Positions 14,168-21,394 of a stretch of 29,844 bases of DNA are shown one piece after another (position 1 is the stretch's first letter; each line of letters opens with the position of its first letter). The notes beneath the pieces were generated by a model. The model was given only the letters and a program-made list of their open reading frames with translations, was not told where the DNA came from and did not search any database. Source of the DNA: Treponema sp. (GTDB lineage Bacteria; Spirochaetota; Spirochaetia; Treponematales; Breznakiellaceae); NCBI GenBank assembly GCA_031273185.1, contig JAISSG010000133.1:1-29844 (forward strand), given 5' to 3'. The position numbers were made by a program, and so were the translations under genes.

Positions 14168-15250
14168 CTACAGCCTCTCAAGCATCTCGGAGACCTGGCT
14201 GCTGCGGATACCCAGCCGCTGGAATTCCTCCAGCACCTCAGCCGCCTGCCGCCTGTCGCCCTTTTTGAGGCAGCAGTTGGCAAGCTCCACGAAAATGCGG
14301 TAGTTTTTGGAATCCTGCTGGATAAGCCGCCGGAGCGAGGTGGCAGCGTCGTCGTACTTTCCCTGGCATTTGGCGATAAGGGCAAGGCCAAGCACCGCAT
14401 AGGTGTCAAACTCAATGTTCAGCGCGCGCTCGTAATACTCCTGGGCTTTATCAAACCGCCCTATACTGCGGTAAGCGTCGCCGGCCCGGGTCAGGATCAC
14501 CTTGTTGCGGGGATCCTGCTCAAGGATTTTGTTCCAGTACATCAGGGATTTCTCATGCTGCTTTAGGCCCCGGTAGCAGTCGGCAAGGCCAAAGATGGCG
14601 TAAAAATTTGACGGCTCTTTTTGCAGCGCCCGCTTAAAAAAGACAATGCCCTCCGCAAAGGTTTTCAGCTTGCGGTGGCAGTTCCCGATTGAGGTCAGCA
14701 CCCGTATGTCCACGTCGTCCGGGCTGATCGCCAGCATCTTCTCCCAGTACAACAGGGCCTCGTGGTATTCCTTAAAATCGTAGTGCAGGTGCCCCAGCCC
14801 GATGATCGCGTAAGGGTTGCCTTCCTCCATTTCCAGCACCCTCAGGTATATCGCCTTTGAATGCCTGAAGTCCCGTACCTTGCGGTAGGCATCCGCCACC
14901 CTGGTAAGGACGGTGATGTTCCGGTCGTCGTGGAGGAGGTACTGCTCCCAAATTTCAATCGCCTTGTGGTACTGGTTGAGGGCCTTGTAGCAATCGGCAA
15001 GGCCAAACAGGGCGTAGTTGTTCCCCGGATGGCACTCAAGGCAGCGCTGGTAGAAAACAGCCGCCTCGCGGCACAAGCCACGCTTGCGTATGGCGTCGCC
15101 CATGCCGACCAGCGCGTAGTTGTTGTTTCCGTCAACTTGCAGAATGCTCGAAAAGCAGTCGATGGCTTCGCTGATCTTGTTGTCCCTGAGCATCTTGTAC
15201 CCGTTTTTGGAAACGTCGGAAATATCAAACGACGCAGCCTGGTCACTCAT
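14168..15250 (-). CDS. TPR-repeat protein
   Basis: 360 aa from ATG 15250, which overlaps the stop of the preceding gene by 8 bases and follows AAGGA; an upstream ATG 15280 is possible but lies inside that gene. Nearly the whole protein is tetratricopeptide repeats of 34-36 residues, recognisable by A/G-x-A-x-x-x-x-G-x-x-x-x-A-x-x-F/Y patterns and by repeated phrases NNYALVGMGDA, NNYALFGLADCY, NPYAIIGLGHL, NFYAIFGLADCY, DTYAVLGLALI. That gives about nine repeats and probably a protein-docking solenoid in the cytoplasm (no signal peptide). It sits between a 118-aa protein with related features and rlmN. Confidence 0.85.
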   Translation of the reverse strand: MSDQAASFDISDVSKNGYKMLRDNKISEAIDCFSSILQVDGNNNYALVGMGDAIRKRGLCREAAVFYQRCLECHPGNNYALFGLADCYKALNQYHKAIEIWEQYLLHDDRNITVLTRVADAYRKVRDFRHSKAIYLRVLEMEEGNPYAIIGLGHLHYDFKEYHEALLYWEKMLAISPDDVDIRVLTSIGNCHRKLKTFAEGIVFFKRALQKEPSNFYAIFGLADCYRGLKQHEKSLMYWNKILEQDPRNKVILTRAGDAYRSIGRFDKAQEYYERALNIEFDTYAVLGLALIAKCQGKYDDAATSLRRLIQQDSKNYRIFVELANCCLKKGDRRQAAEVLEEFQRLGIRSSQVSEMLERL

Positions 15251-15599
15251 CTTCAGATCCTTCCTGTCCTTCTTGTCCATGAATTAGCTGCTGCATTAAC
15301 TCGGCAAGCTGCATTATTACAGGCTCGCTTTTTGTGCGATCCGGCGCGATCCAATACATCTGCAAGGCATCGATGAGCCTGTTCTGCGATTTATAGTAAT
15401 CCCCCACGCGGGAAAGGCCGTCAGAATACCTGGTGGCCTGGAATATCCTGCGCGCCCCCTCGATGTCGCCTGAATTGAAAAGGACGTTGCCCCTTCGGTT
15501 CAGCGCCGCCTTCTGGGTGCTGTCTATTGCCGCAGGGACGGTGGTTTTTATAAATCCGCTGTTGCCTTCAAATTTTTCAAAGATTTTTTTATAATCCAT
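15243..15599 (-). CDS. 118-aa helical protein, TPR-partner-like
   Basis: ATG 15599 chosen over a GTG 9 bases upstream. The sequence includes RRGNVLFNSGDIEGARRIFQATRYSDGL and VGDYYKSQNRLIDALQMY, which look like one or two TPR/SEL1-type helix pairs; a conserved core similar to the start of the longer TPR protein suggests the two descend from a common module. The acidic tail (GQEGQEGSEDE) runs to the stop, which overlaps the ATG of the TPR gene. Likely co-translated with and physically associated with it. No enzyme motif. Confidence 0.6.
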   Translation of the reverse strand: MDYKKIFEKFEGNSGFIKTTVPAAIDSTQKAALNRRGNVLFNSGDIEGARRIFQATRYSDGLSRVGDYYKSQNRLIDALQMYWIAPDRTKSEPVIMQLAELMQQLIHGQEGQEGSEDE

Positions 15600-15612
15600 A
15601 AAAAGCACTTTC

Positions 15613-15627
15613 TATAGTTATACTATA
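15613..15627. promoter_or_regulatory. 15-bp palindrome overlapping a promoter
   Basis: TATAGT TAT ACTATA at 15613-15627, overlapping the -10 box TATAGT (minus strand, 15622-15627) of the 118-aa/TPR/rlmN operon. The -35 is TTGTTT at 15645-15650, spacer 17. Candidate operator, but AT-rich palindromes of this size can be chance. Confidence 0.4.
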
Positions 15628-15660
15628 CGATCTTGCCGCGAAAAAAACAATAGGTATCTT

Positions 15661-16224
15661 TCATTTTCCCCTGGGTTTGACCCTAAAGAAGTCAACAACC
15701 GAGCGCCCGTACTCACGGGAATCGATGCTGTCGAGCAAAACACTAACAGAATCCCTTTTATTATCTTTACGCGGTCGATGAAGCATTATAATGCTTTCAT
15801 CTGAAACAAGCGCGGAGCTTGCTATGCGCCCCAGAAGCTCCCATTTGTACTGATACGGAAACGGCGGATCCAGAAATATAAGATCGTACATGCCTTTGGC
15901 TCGCTGCACATACAACTCCGCGCTGATAAAGCGGCAGTGTATCCTGGCAGGGGAGATCGCAACGTTTTGCAGCAGGGTCTTTCGCTTGAGCGGATCGTTT
16001 TCCACCGCCTCGACAGGGGCCGCCCCGCGAGAGGCAGCCTCAAGGGCGATGATGCCCGAGCCGGAAAAAAGGTCAAGAAAGGATCGCCCGGAAAGGTCCC
16101 CCAGGCAGGCAAACACCGACTCGCGCATCTGATCCATGCTGGGCCTGATAACCCCTTCCGGCACCCGAACCCGCCTGCCCCGCAAAGCCCCGCCGGTTAT
16201 CCGCAGGGCAGCGCTATGCGCCAT
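15661..16224 (-). CDS. rsmD: 16S rRNA (guanine-N2)-methyltransferase RsmD (m2G966)
   Basis: 187 aa, normal RsmD length. N-terminal RITGGALRGRRVRVPEG and the RPSMDQMRESVF segment are family hallmarks; SAM motif I is FLDLFSGSGIIALEAASRG, and the catalytic D-P-P-F appears as IFLDPPFPYQ. It methylates G966 in 16S rRNA during 30S assembly. ATG 16224 follows GGGAGGG and lies 6 bp after the stop of the 150-aa gene, so it is in the same operon. Start alternatives within the first codons are unlikely. Confidence 0.93.
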   Translation of the reverse strand: MAHSAALRITGGALRGRRVRVPEGVIRPSMDQMRESVFACLGDLSGRSFLDLFSGSGIIALEAASRGAAPVEAVENDPLKRKTLLQNVAISPARIHCRFISAELYVQRAKGMYDLIFLDPPFPYQYKWELLGRIASSALVSDESIIMLHRPRKDNKRDSVSVLLDSIDSREYGRSVVDFFRVKPRGK

Positions 16225-16230
16225 TCGGCA

Positions 16231-16683
16231 TCAGTTCCCTCCCAAAAGGCTGTTCAGCTCGGCGGAGCTGACCACGGGGTCGGCGCTGCTCATGTCCGAG
16301 GACTGCTCCGCCTCTTCGATGACCTTCCGCCGGGCGTCGCTTGCCTCGCGCAGCGCGGTGATTTTTTCGCGGATATCGGGGTTGGCGCTGATGGAAAACG
16401 GGCCGGATTCCACGGCAAATTCGGTCAGAAGCTGGCTGAGCTGCCACTCGGCATCCGAAGCGTAGGAAAATTCGCCGTTTCCGCCGTACTGATCGCCGCC
16501 GTCGGCAAGCACGCGGGCAAGCAGGGCGAGTATCTTGTCGATAAACACGAGGTCTTCCAGGCATTTTTCCAGGAACAATTCAGCGGGGGGGCTCAGGTGC
16601 AGGGTGTCCCGCACCATCTTGATACGCATGTTTACCAGGAAAATAGTGTCCTGGAAGCCGGTGCTGTTCATACCATTAATCAT
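16231..16683 (-). CDS. 150-aa protein with FliM/FliN-like LLGG tail, unknown
   Basis: ATG 16683 overlaps the stop of the DUF4954 gene by 8 bases; ATG 16671 is an alternative start without better SD. The sequence is helical (LHLSPPAELFLEKCLEDLVFIDKILALLARVLADGG) with a central ADAEWQLSQLL element and an acidic tail ending SSAELNSLLGGN. That end resembles the ELNSLLGG/EIDALLSG motifs of flagellar switch and other proteins but is at the C-terminus rather than the usual N-terminus, so homology is not claimed. Found in a conserved order before rsmD. Function unknown. Confidence 0.6.
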   Translation of the reverse strand: MINGMNSTGFQDTIFLVNMRIKMVRDTLHLSPPAELFLEKCLEDLVFIDKILALLARVLADGGDQYGGNGEFSYASDAEWQLSQLLTEFAVESGPFSISANPDIREKITALREASDARRKVIEEAEQSSDMSSADPVVSSAELNSLLGGN

Positions 16684-18844
16684 CGCTTAAATACAGCTTT
16701 TTGGTAACCCGTGCGACGAGTTCCTCAAAGCGCCGGCTTTCCGCGCGGACGACGCTCGCAAAAGAATCGTCGGCGGCCTTGCCAAGCACCTGTTCCATTT
16801 CAGCGGCATTGCGGAAGGTTGACTTCCTGAACGGGTCCAGGTAATCCTTTGCCTTGTTCTCGTACACCTGCCTGCTGATCCAGCCGCTGGTCTGAACGGC
16901 GGCATCAAGCTCCTTCTTGAGAAAATCCGCGCCGACGGACTTGCCGCCGCCTTCCATCATGGCAAGGACAGCCCAGGCGTGGCGAGCTTTGTCCACGGGG
17001 TATTCATCGTGCCAGCGGTCGTAGCAACGGTGGATGTCATCCCAGCTTGCATACTTGCCCATGACGATGTCCTGCCGCAATTCATCCACACGAAAAGCCG
17101 GCACGATCTGGCCGCCCATGTTTACCCATTCGGTTACCCTTTGCCCGGGCGAAGCCGCGTCAAGCAAGGAGCGCAGCCCGGCGTAATCAAGGTTCCTGTT
17201 GCTGCCAGCGTCGATAAAAACGGCGATAGTTCTTGCCGCGTACCAGCGCAGCATCTGGCGGTAGGCGGCTATGGCGGCAAGCGGATTGATGGCCACCTGT
17301 TCCCGCTTTCCCTTTTCCATGTGGCGGCAGCGGATCATGCGGATGTCGTGGAAATCGCTGGTTCCCGCCATGTCCCCCGCCGAGAAGCCCGCCTCGCCAA
17401 GCCAGCCTTCCAGCAGGGAAAGGGCGGATATTATTTCCTCCACCGTATCCGGCGCCAGATACTCGGCCTCGATGTGCTGGACTTTTGTTTTGCGGCGGTC
17501 ACGGGTTCTGGTTTTCCATGTGTTCCTTTCAAGGGCGTAAAGGTTGTGAATCCAGTAATACGCCGGCATCACCTCTAGGCGGTTTTTGCTGACGTTGTTG
17601 CTTACCAGGGAAAACGGCAAGGGGATGTCAAGCTCCGCCGGATAGTCTCCCTTGGCGATGATGGCAAACGAGGCAAAGTTGCAACTGTGCTTGAGCGTCA
17701 CGGCGAGGCCGGGCCAAAAGCCCCGCTTTGCACGTATCTCCCCGTTGGGAGCCCTGCTGTTGTGGTTGCTGCCGATGGTCGCCGCGGCAGCGATGTTCGA
17801 CATCCCCTGCACCAGGCTGGCTATGAGGAAGGAATTGTTGTGGTGCTGCTCGTGCACGGGGAAGATGAGGTTGTTCAGTATCTCGCAGCAGGACACCGTA
17901 GAATTGTCGCCCAAAACCGAATGGATCAGCCTCGCGCCGTATTTCAGGTTGGAGTTCCTGCCCATGACAAAGCGAACCGCCTTCGAGCCGTAGAAAACGT
18001 TGCAGTGGTAGCCGACGATGCCGTTCACCAGTTCCACCCCCTCGCCGATCTGCGTGGGCTCGTCCTCCGAGGAAAATATCGTCAAATTCTTTAGCTTGTT
18101 TGCGCCCTTGATATAGCAATGGCTGCCTATCGCCACGTCCTTGATGATCGCGCTGCTTTTGATGACGGTATTTTTGCCAACAGTTCCGTAGCTGCCCCGG
18201 TTGCCGCCGTAACGCTCCTGGGTAATGTGCTTCAGCCTGGCCGCCAGGCCGGTGTCGTCGCGGTACGCGGCCCAGAGAAAGGCATCCGCGGGTATCATGC
18301 TTTCAAAGGGAAGTATCGAGCGTCCGCCCGCCTCGTTCATCACGTCAATCCATATCCGCACCTCTTCATCCTCGCCATCCCTGATGGTGCCGTTGCCGAA
18401 TTTGGCATGGTTGGTTGTCTGCATCTCGTCCACGCGGGAAAAAATGCAGGCATCGCCGATGATGTAATGGGATATATACGCGCAGTCATGTATGGCAACG
18501 TTGTCGCCTATGTCGCATGAGATAATCGTGCTGTTCCATATCCCGGCAAACACGCTGAAATCGTGGTACTTCAGAACGGTCTTCTTGAGCACCCCCAGCC
18601 GCACCAGCCCGAAAAAATTGGACCTGCGGATCAGCGCCGGGTCGAAGGGATCGCAGACAAGGAAATTGTTCCAGCCGGCGCAGTAATTCCCGTTTTGTAT
18701 GAGTATTTCCATTTCGCCCGGCGTTAGGTTGCGCCATGCCTTGTCGCTCTGCTGGGCGTTGCGCAGCCAGTACTCGTCCTTGCCGGGGGGCAGATACGCG
18801 GCAGGGATAAAGTCGTAGCCGTAGCGATCGGGCGAAATTTCCAT
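16676..18844 (-). CDS. DUF4954-family left-handed beta-helix protein
   Basis: 722 aa from ATG 18844, preceded by GGGGGG. The central third is built of hexapeptide-type turns (for example SCDIGDNVAIHDCAYISHYIIGDACIFS, NTVIKSSAIIKDVAIGSHCYIKGANKLKNL, GIVGYHCNVFYGSKAVRF) typical of a left-handed parallel beta-helix as in sugar nucleotide acyl/nucleotidyltransferases. It matches DUF4954, known from treponemes and Bacteroidetes; no member has an established reaction. Flanking regions have WNNFLVCDPFDPALIRRSNFFGLVRLG upstream and a helical C-terminal part downstream (AYRQMLRWYAAR...). Gene order trpR-like, DUF4954, 150-aa, rsmD suggests a housekeeping rather than mobile context. Confidence 0.8.
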   Translation of the reverse strand: MEISPDRYGYDFIPAAYLPPGKDEYWLRNAQQSDKAWRNLTPGEMEILIQNGNYCAGWNNFLVCDPFDPALIRRSNFFGLVRLGVLKKTVLKYHDFSVFAGIWNSTIISCDIGDNVAIHDCAYISHYIIGDACIFSRVDEMQTTNHAKFGNGTIRDGEDEEVRIWIDVMNEAGGRSILPFESMIPADAFLWAAYRDDTGLAARLKHITQERYGGNRGSYGTVGKNTVIKSSAIIKDVAIGSHCYIKGANKLKNLTIFSSEDEPTQIGEGVELVNGIVGYHCNVFYGSKAVRFVMGRNSNLKYGARLIHSVLGDNSTVSCCEILNNLIFPVHEQHHNNSFLIASLVQGMSNIAAAATIGSNHNSRAPNGEIRAKRGFWPGLAVTLKHSCNFASFAIIAKGDYPAELDIPLPFSLVSNNVSKNRLEVMPAYYWIHNLYALERNTWKTRTRDRRKTKVQHIEAEYLAPDTVEEIISALSLLEGWLGEAGFSAGDMAGTSDFHDIRMIRCRHMEKGKREQVAINPLAAIAAYRQMLRWYAARTIAVFIDAGSNRNLDYAGLRSLLDAASPGQRVTEWVNMGGQIVPAFRVDELRQDIVMGKYASWDDIHRCYDRWHDEYPVDKARHAWAVLAMMEGGGKSVGADFLKKELDAAVQTSGWISRQVYENKAKDYLDPFRKSTFRNAAEMEQVLGKAADDSFASVVRAESRRFEELVARVTKKLYLSDD

Positions 18845-18860
18845 CAATGCAATGCCCCCC

Positions 18861-19157
18861 TCAATTGATGACCTGCCGTGAAAATATCCGCTCGAATGCC
18901 GAGCCTGGCTTTTTAAGCTCCCGTGATCCACGGGTAATTTTGCACAGGGAAATGCCAAGGTCCTTGGCGATCACCCGCTGGGGCACTTTGTGTTTGAGCG
19001 CCTTGACCAGCGCCCAGCGGGCGGCGATATCCGCCAGTTCCGCAGGGGTCAGCAGGCAATACAGAAACTCCTTTACCAGGCAGTTGTCGTTGGTCTTTGC
19101 CAAAGCTTGCGCTAACTCGACGAGGTTTTCCTCCACTCTGGGATCGTCGATGTTCAT
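18861..19157 (-). CDS. trpR: TrpR-family repressor
   Basis: 98 aa from ATG 19157 (MNIDDPRVEENL); an upstream in-frame start is part of the promoter. E. coli TrpR alignment by eye: LLTPAELADIAARWALVKAL (TrpR LLTPDEREALGTRVRIVEEL) and the helix-turn-helix QRVIAKDLGISLCKITRGSRELKK (TrpR [24 protein letters not shown]). Thr of LLTP, Arg of AAR and Arg of TRGS, which contact tryptophan in TrpR, are retained. No trp biosynthesis gene is in the window; the neighbours are DUF4954 and radA. Lacks an SD; an extended -10 (TGCTATACT) lies 6 bases before the ATG, so the message is likely leaderless. Regulon may be its own divergent promoter region. Confidence 0.8.
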   Translation of the reverse strand: MNIDDPRVEENLVELAQALAKTNDNCLVKEFLYCLLTPAELADIAARWALVKALKHKVPQRVIAKDLGISLCKITRGSRELKKPGSAFERIFSRQVIN

Positions 19158-19163
19158 AATACC

Positions 19164-19172
19164 AGTATAGCA
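19164..19172 (-). promoter_or_regulatory. Extended -10 promoter of the trpR-like gene
   Basis: Minus strand TGCTATACT, i.e. TGN-TATACT, with the -10 hexamer at 19164-19169 and 6 bases to the ATG. No -35 is recognisable. The whole divergent region to radA is only 49 bp. Confidence 0.45.
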
Positions 19173-19206
19173 TACACCTCTTAAAATAGTATACCATTTT
19201 GTCAGT

Positions 19207-20619
19207 ATGAAGGCCAAAAAACCAGTCTACCGCTGCTCTTCCTGCGGCCACGAGGAACCCAAATGGCTGGGCCGCTGCCCCGAATGCGGCGAATGGAACA
19301 CCTTGCTCGAAACCGCCCCCGACGACGGCAGAGGCTCCGGCAGCCGCAGGGGAAAAGGCGCCGCCCTGCCGCAATCGTGGCCCCTCGCCTCGGTGGAAAG
19401 CAGGGACTCGGGGAGAATTTCGTCGGGCATTACCGAGCTTGACCGGGTCTTGGGCGGCGGGATCATGAAACGCAGTGCCATTCTCGTCGGCGGCGAGCCG
19501 GGCATCGGCAAGTCCACCCTGCTTTTGCAGACGGCGGCAGCCGCCCAGACCAAGGGCAGGGTGCTGTATATCTCCGGCGAGGAATCCGCCTCGCAGATAA
19601 AGCTGCGGGCCGACCGGCTGGGCCTGTCAACGGAACGGGCCAGCGACCTTGAGCGGATCGAGGTTGTCTGCACGGGAAACCTTGAGGAAATCGAGATGGC
19701 CCTGAACGCGGTAAAGCCCTCGCTGGTCCTGGTCGATTCGGCACAGACTCTTTTTTCCAGCGAGGCCGGGCTGGTGCCGGGCAGCGTCAGCCAGATGAAG
19801 TACTGTTCCTACGAGCTGGTCTCCTGGGTCAAGGAACACGACGCGGCGCTGTTCCTCGTGGCGCACGTTACCAAGGAGGGGATCATCGCCGGGCCGAAGA
19901 TGCTGGAACATCTGGTGGACGCGGTGCTGTACTTTGAGCAGAACGACAAAACCGCCGGGCTTTCGGGCGGCCAGGACTGCCGTTTCCTCCGCGCCTCAAA
20001 AAACCGCTTTGGCTCAATCGACGAGATCGGCATTTTCACGATGGGGGAAAAGGGCCTTGTCCCGGTTGACGACACGGGGGCGCTTTTTTTGGTCAAACGG
20101 GAAGGAGAGCTTCCCGCCGGGGTAGCCATAGCCGCGGTGCTGGAAGGCACCAGAACCATCCTCGTGGAGATTCAGGCGCTGGCCATTCCCGCGAAAGGGG
20201 CGGTCAGCAGGGTTTTTTCCGACAAAATCGACTCCGGCAGGGTTTCACGGGTATCGGCCACACTGGAAAAGCACCTGGGACTGAAGCTTTCCGACCAGGA
20301 CCTCTATGTAAACGTGGCGGGGGGCATCCGCATCACCGAGGTCGGCGTGGAGCTTGCCCTTGCCTGCGCCCTGTACTCGGCCCGGACCGCCCTTGCCCTG
20401 CCCGCAAGCCTCGCCATTGCCGGGGAGCTTTCCCTCACCGGGGAACTGCGCCCCGTAAACCGCCTTGCCGGGCGCGTAAAAACGGCAGGAAACCTCGGTT
20501 TTGAGGCCTTCCTCTGCCCTTTCCCCGAAGCCTCCGCCGAGGGGGAGCCGGACCCTGCCATCAGCCTTAAGGCAGCCAAAAGCATTAAATCGGCGGTAAA
20601 ACTGATAGTGGGAACATAA
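19207..20619 (+). CDS. radA: DNA repair protein RadA (Sms)
   Basis: 470 aa, typical RadA. N-terminal C4 zinc finger CSSC...CPEC (Cys10, 13, 24, 27); Walker A GGEPGIGKST (95-104); Walker B SLVLVDSAQT (172-181); the RadA-specific KNRFG motif (265-269); C-terminal Lon-protease-like domain (VNVAGGIRITEVGVELALACAL, VAIAGELSLTGELRPV region). RadA is a hexameric branch-migration helicase that extends RecA-made D-loops. ATG 19207 starts the zinc finger frame with no SD, and it diverges from the trpR-like gene across 49 bp. Downstream, a heptamer array starts 3 bases after the stop. Confidence 0.95.
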   Translation: MKAKKPVYRCSSCGHEEPKWLGRCPECGEWNTLLETAPDDGRGSGSRRGKGAALPQSWPLASVESRDSGRISSGITELDRVLGGGIMKRSAILVGGEPGIGKSTLLLQTAAAAQTKGRVLYISGEESASQIKLRADRLGLSTERASDLERIEVVCTGNLEEIEMALNAVKPSLVLVDSAQTLFSSEAGLVPGSVSQMKYCSYELVSWVKEHDAALFLVAHVTKEGIIAGPKMLEHLVDAVLYFEQNDKTAGLSGGQDCRFLRASKNRFGSIDEIGIFTMGEKGLVPVDDTGALFLVKREGELPAGVAIAAVLEGTRTILVEIQALAIPAKGAVSRVFSDKIDSGRVSRVSATLEKHLGLKLSDQDLYVNVAGGIRITEVGVELALACALYSARTALALPASLAIAGELSLTGELRPVNRLAGRVKTAGNLGFEAFLCPFPEASAEGEPDPAISLKAAKSIKSAVKLIVGT

Positions 20620-20621
20620 TA

Positions 20622-20692
20622 GGGACTAGGGACTGGGGATCAGGGACTAGGGTTTTTGTTCCCCATTCCCCAGTCCCTAGTCCCCAGTCCCC
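20622..20692. repeat. Heptamer array C: inverted pair forming a long hairpin
   Basis: Plus-strand units GGGACTA, GGGACTG, GGGATCA, GGGACTA (20622-20649) plus GGG, then an 8-base loop and complementary 7-bp units CCCCATT/CCCCAGT/CCCTAGT (20661-20692). An 18-bp near-perfect stem forms between 20621-20638 and 20668-20685 (17/18). It starts 3 bases after the radA stop and is followed by A8, so it could also end transcription on the minus strand. Confidence 0.85.
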
Positions 20693-20703
20693 AAAAAAAA
20701 CGC

Positions 20704-20732
20704 TTGACAGAAATCAAAAAAAGCTCTATGCT
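20704..20732 (+). promoter_or_regulatory. Sigma70-type promoter of the RRM gene
   Basis: TTGACA (20704-20709), 17-bp spacer, TATGCT (20727-20732). Transcription would start near 20739, about 297 bases before the coding sequence. Confidence 0.7.
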
Positions 20733-20739
20733 TCAAAAA

Positions 20740-21035
20740 GTATAGGTTATTTTTTTGGAGATTGTTTGCGAAAGCCCACACATGGATTGGGCACTGGATT
20801 TTGGTCTAGGGGTTCTGGTTTTTTTTCTTCTCGCCGCTTTTCTTTCCCATGCAACAATCATAACAACTGCATCTTTTTTTCCCGGTTGACATAACAGGGG
20901 AAATTTGAGTCGCCCGCTTTTGCGGGCGGGATATTAGGACGAAAGTCCAACAAGCGCAAAGCGCCGGCGGGTCTCCCTGCGAACGCTTTGCACGCAACGC
21001 GCCCGGACGCATTTCCGGGAAAAGGATTTTTTTCA
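20740..21035 (+). promoter_or_regulatory. Long structured 5' leader of the RRM gene
   Basis: About 296 bases between the promoter and ATG 21036. Four hairpins are visible in order: CGCCCGC-UUUU-GCGGGCG (20911-20928); GGAC-GAAA-GTCC, a GNRA tetraloop (20937-20948); GCAAAGCG with CGCTTTGC around a 20-base loop (20956-20991); and CCCGGA with TCCGGG (21002-21019), whose 3' arm ends directly before the AAAGGA Shine-Dalgarno. It also holds a 35-codon ORF for a hydrophobic peptide (20782-20889, MDWALDFGLGV then VFFLLAAF), without a usable SD. No known riboswitch class was recognised. Confidence 0.5.
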
Positions 21036-21317
21036 ATGGGCAAGAAACTGTATGTCGGAAACCTTTCCTACAACACCACCGAGGACAGCCTGCGCAACAT
21101 TTTCGCCGGCTATGGCAACGTAGCATCCGCGAAGATCATCTTTGACAGGGAAACCGGCAATTCCAAGGGATTTGGCTTTATCGAAATGAGTACCGATGAC
21201 GAGGCAAACGCGGCCATAGCGGGAACAAACGGAGTTGAACTGGACGGGCGGCAGATCCGCGTCAACGAGGCGATGGACAAACCCCGCCGGAACGATCGCG
21301 GCGGCGGCAACTGGTAA
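21036..21317 (+). CDS. Small RRM-domain RNA-binding protein
   Basis: 93 aa from ATG 21036, preceded by AAAGGA; an upstream in-frame ATG lies inside the leader. A single RNA recognition motif: RNP2 LYVGNL (residues 5-10) and RNP1 KGFGFIEM (about 44-51), with a short Arg/Gly tail (RRNDRGGGNW). Resembles the cyanobacterial and spirochaetal Rbp-type proteins, which bind mRNA and are often cold-induced and autoregulated through their leaders. Placed between radA and the KDPG aldolase with its own promoter and a hairpin downstream. Confidence 0.9.
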   Translation: MGKKLYVGNLSYNTTEDSLRNIFAGYGNVASAKIIFDRETGNSKGFGFIEMSTDDEANAAIAGTNGVELDGRQIRVNEAMDKPRRNDRGGGNW

Positions 21318-21330
21318 ACGCATAACCAAG

Positions 21331-21356
21331 CCGTTCCAGTACCTTTTCTGGAACGG
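21331..21356 (+). terminator. Hairpin after the RRM gene
   Basis: CCGTTCCAG (21331-21339) pairs perfectly with CTGGAACGG (21348-21356) around an 8-base loop. The U-run is poor and about 18 bases later, so it may be a weak terminator or a mRNA-stabilising stem. Confidence 0.5.
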
Positions 21357-21394
21357 ACGTCTGATCCCAGTATATTTTTCTCAAGGGGCACGCC

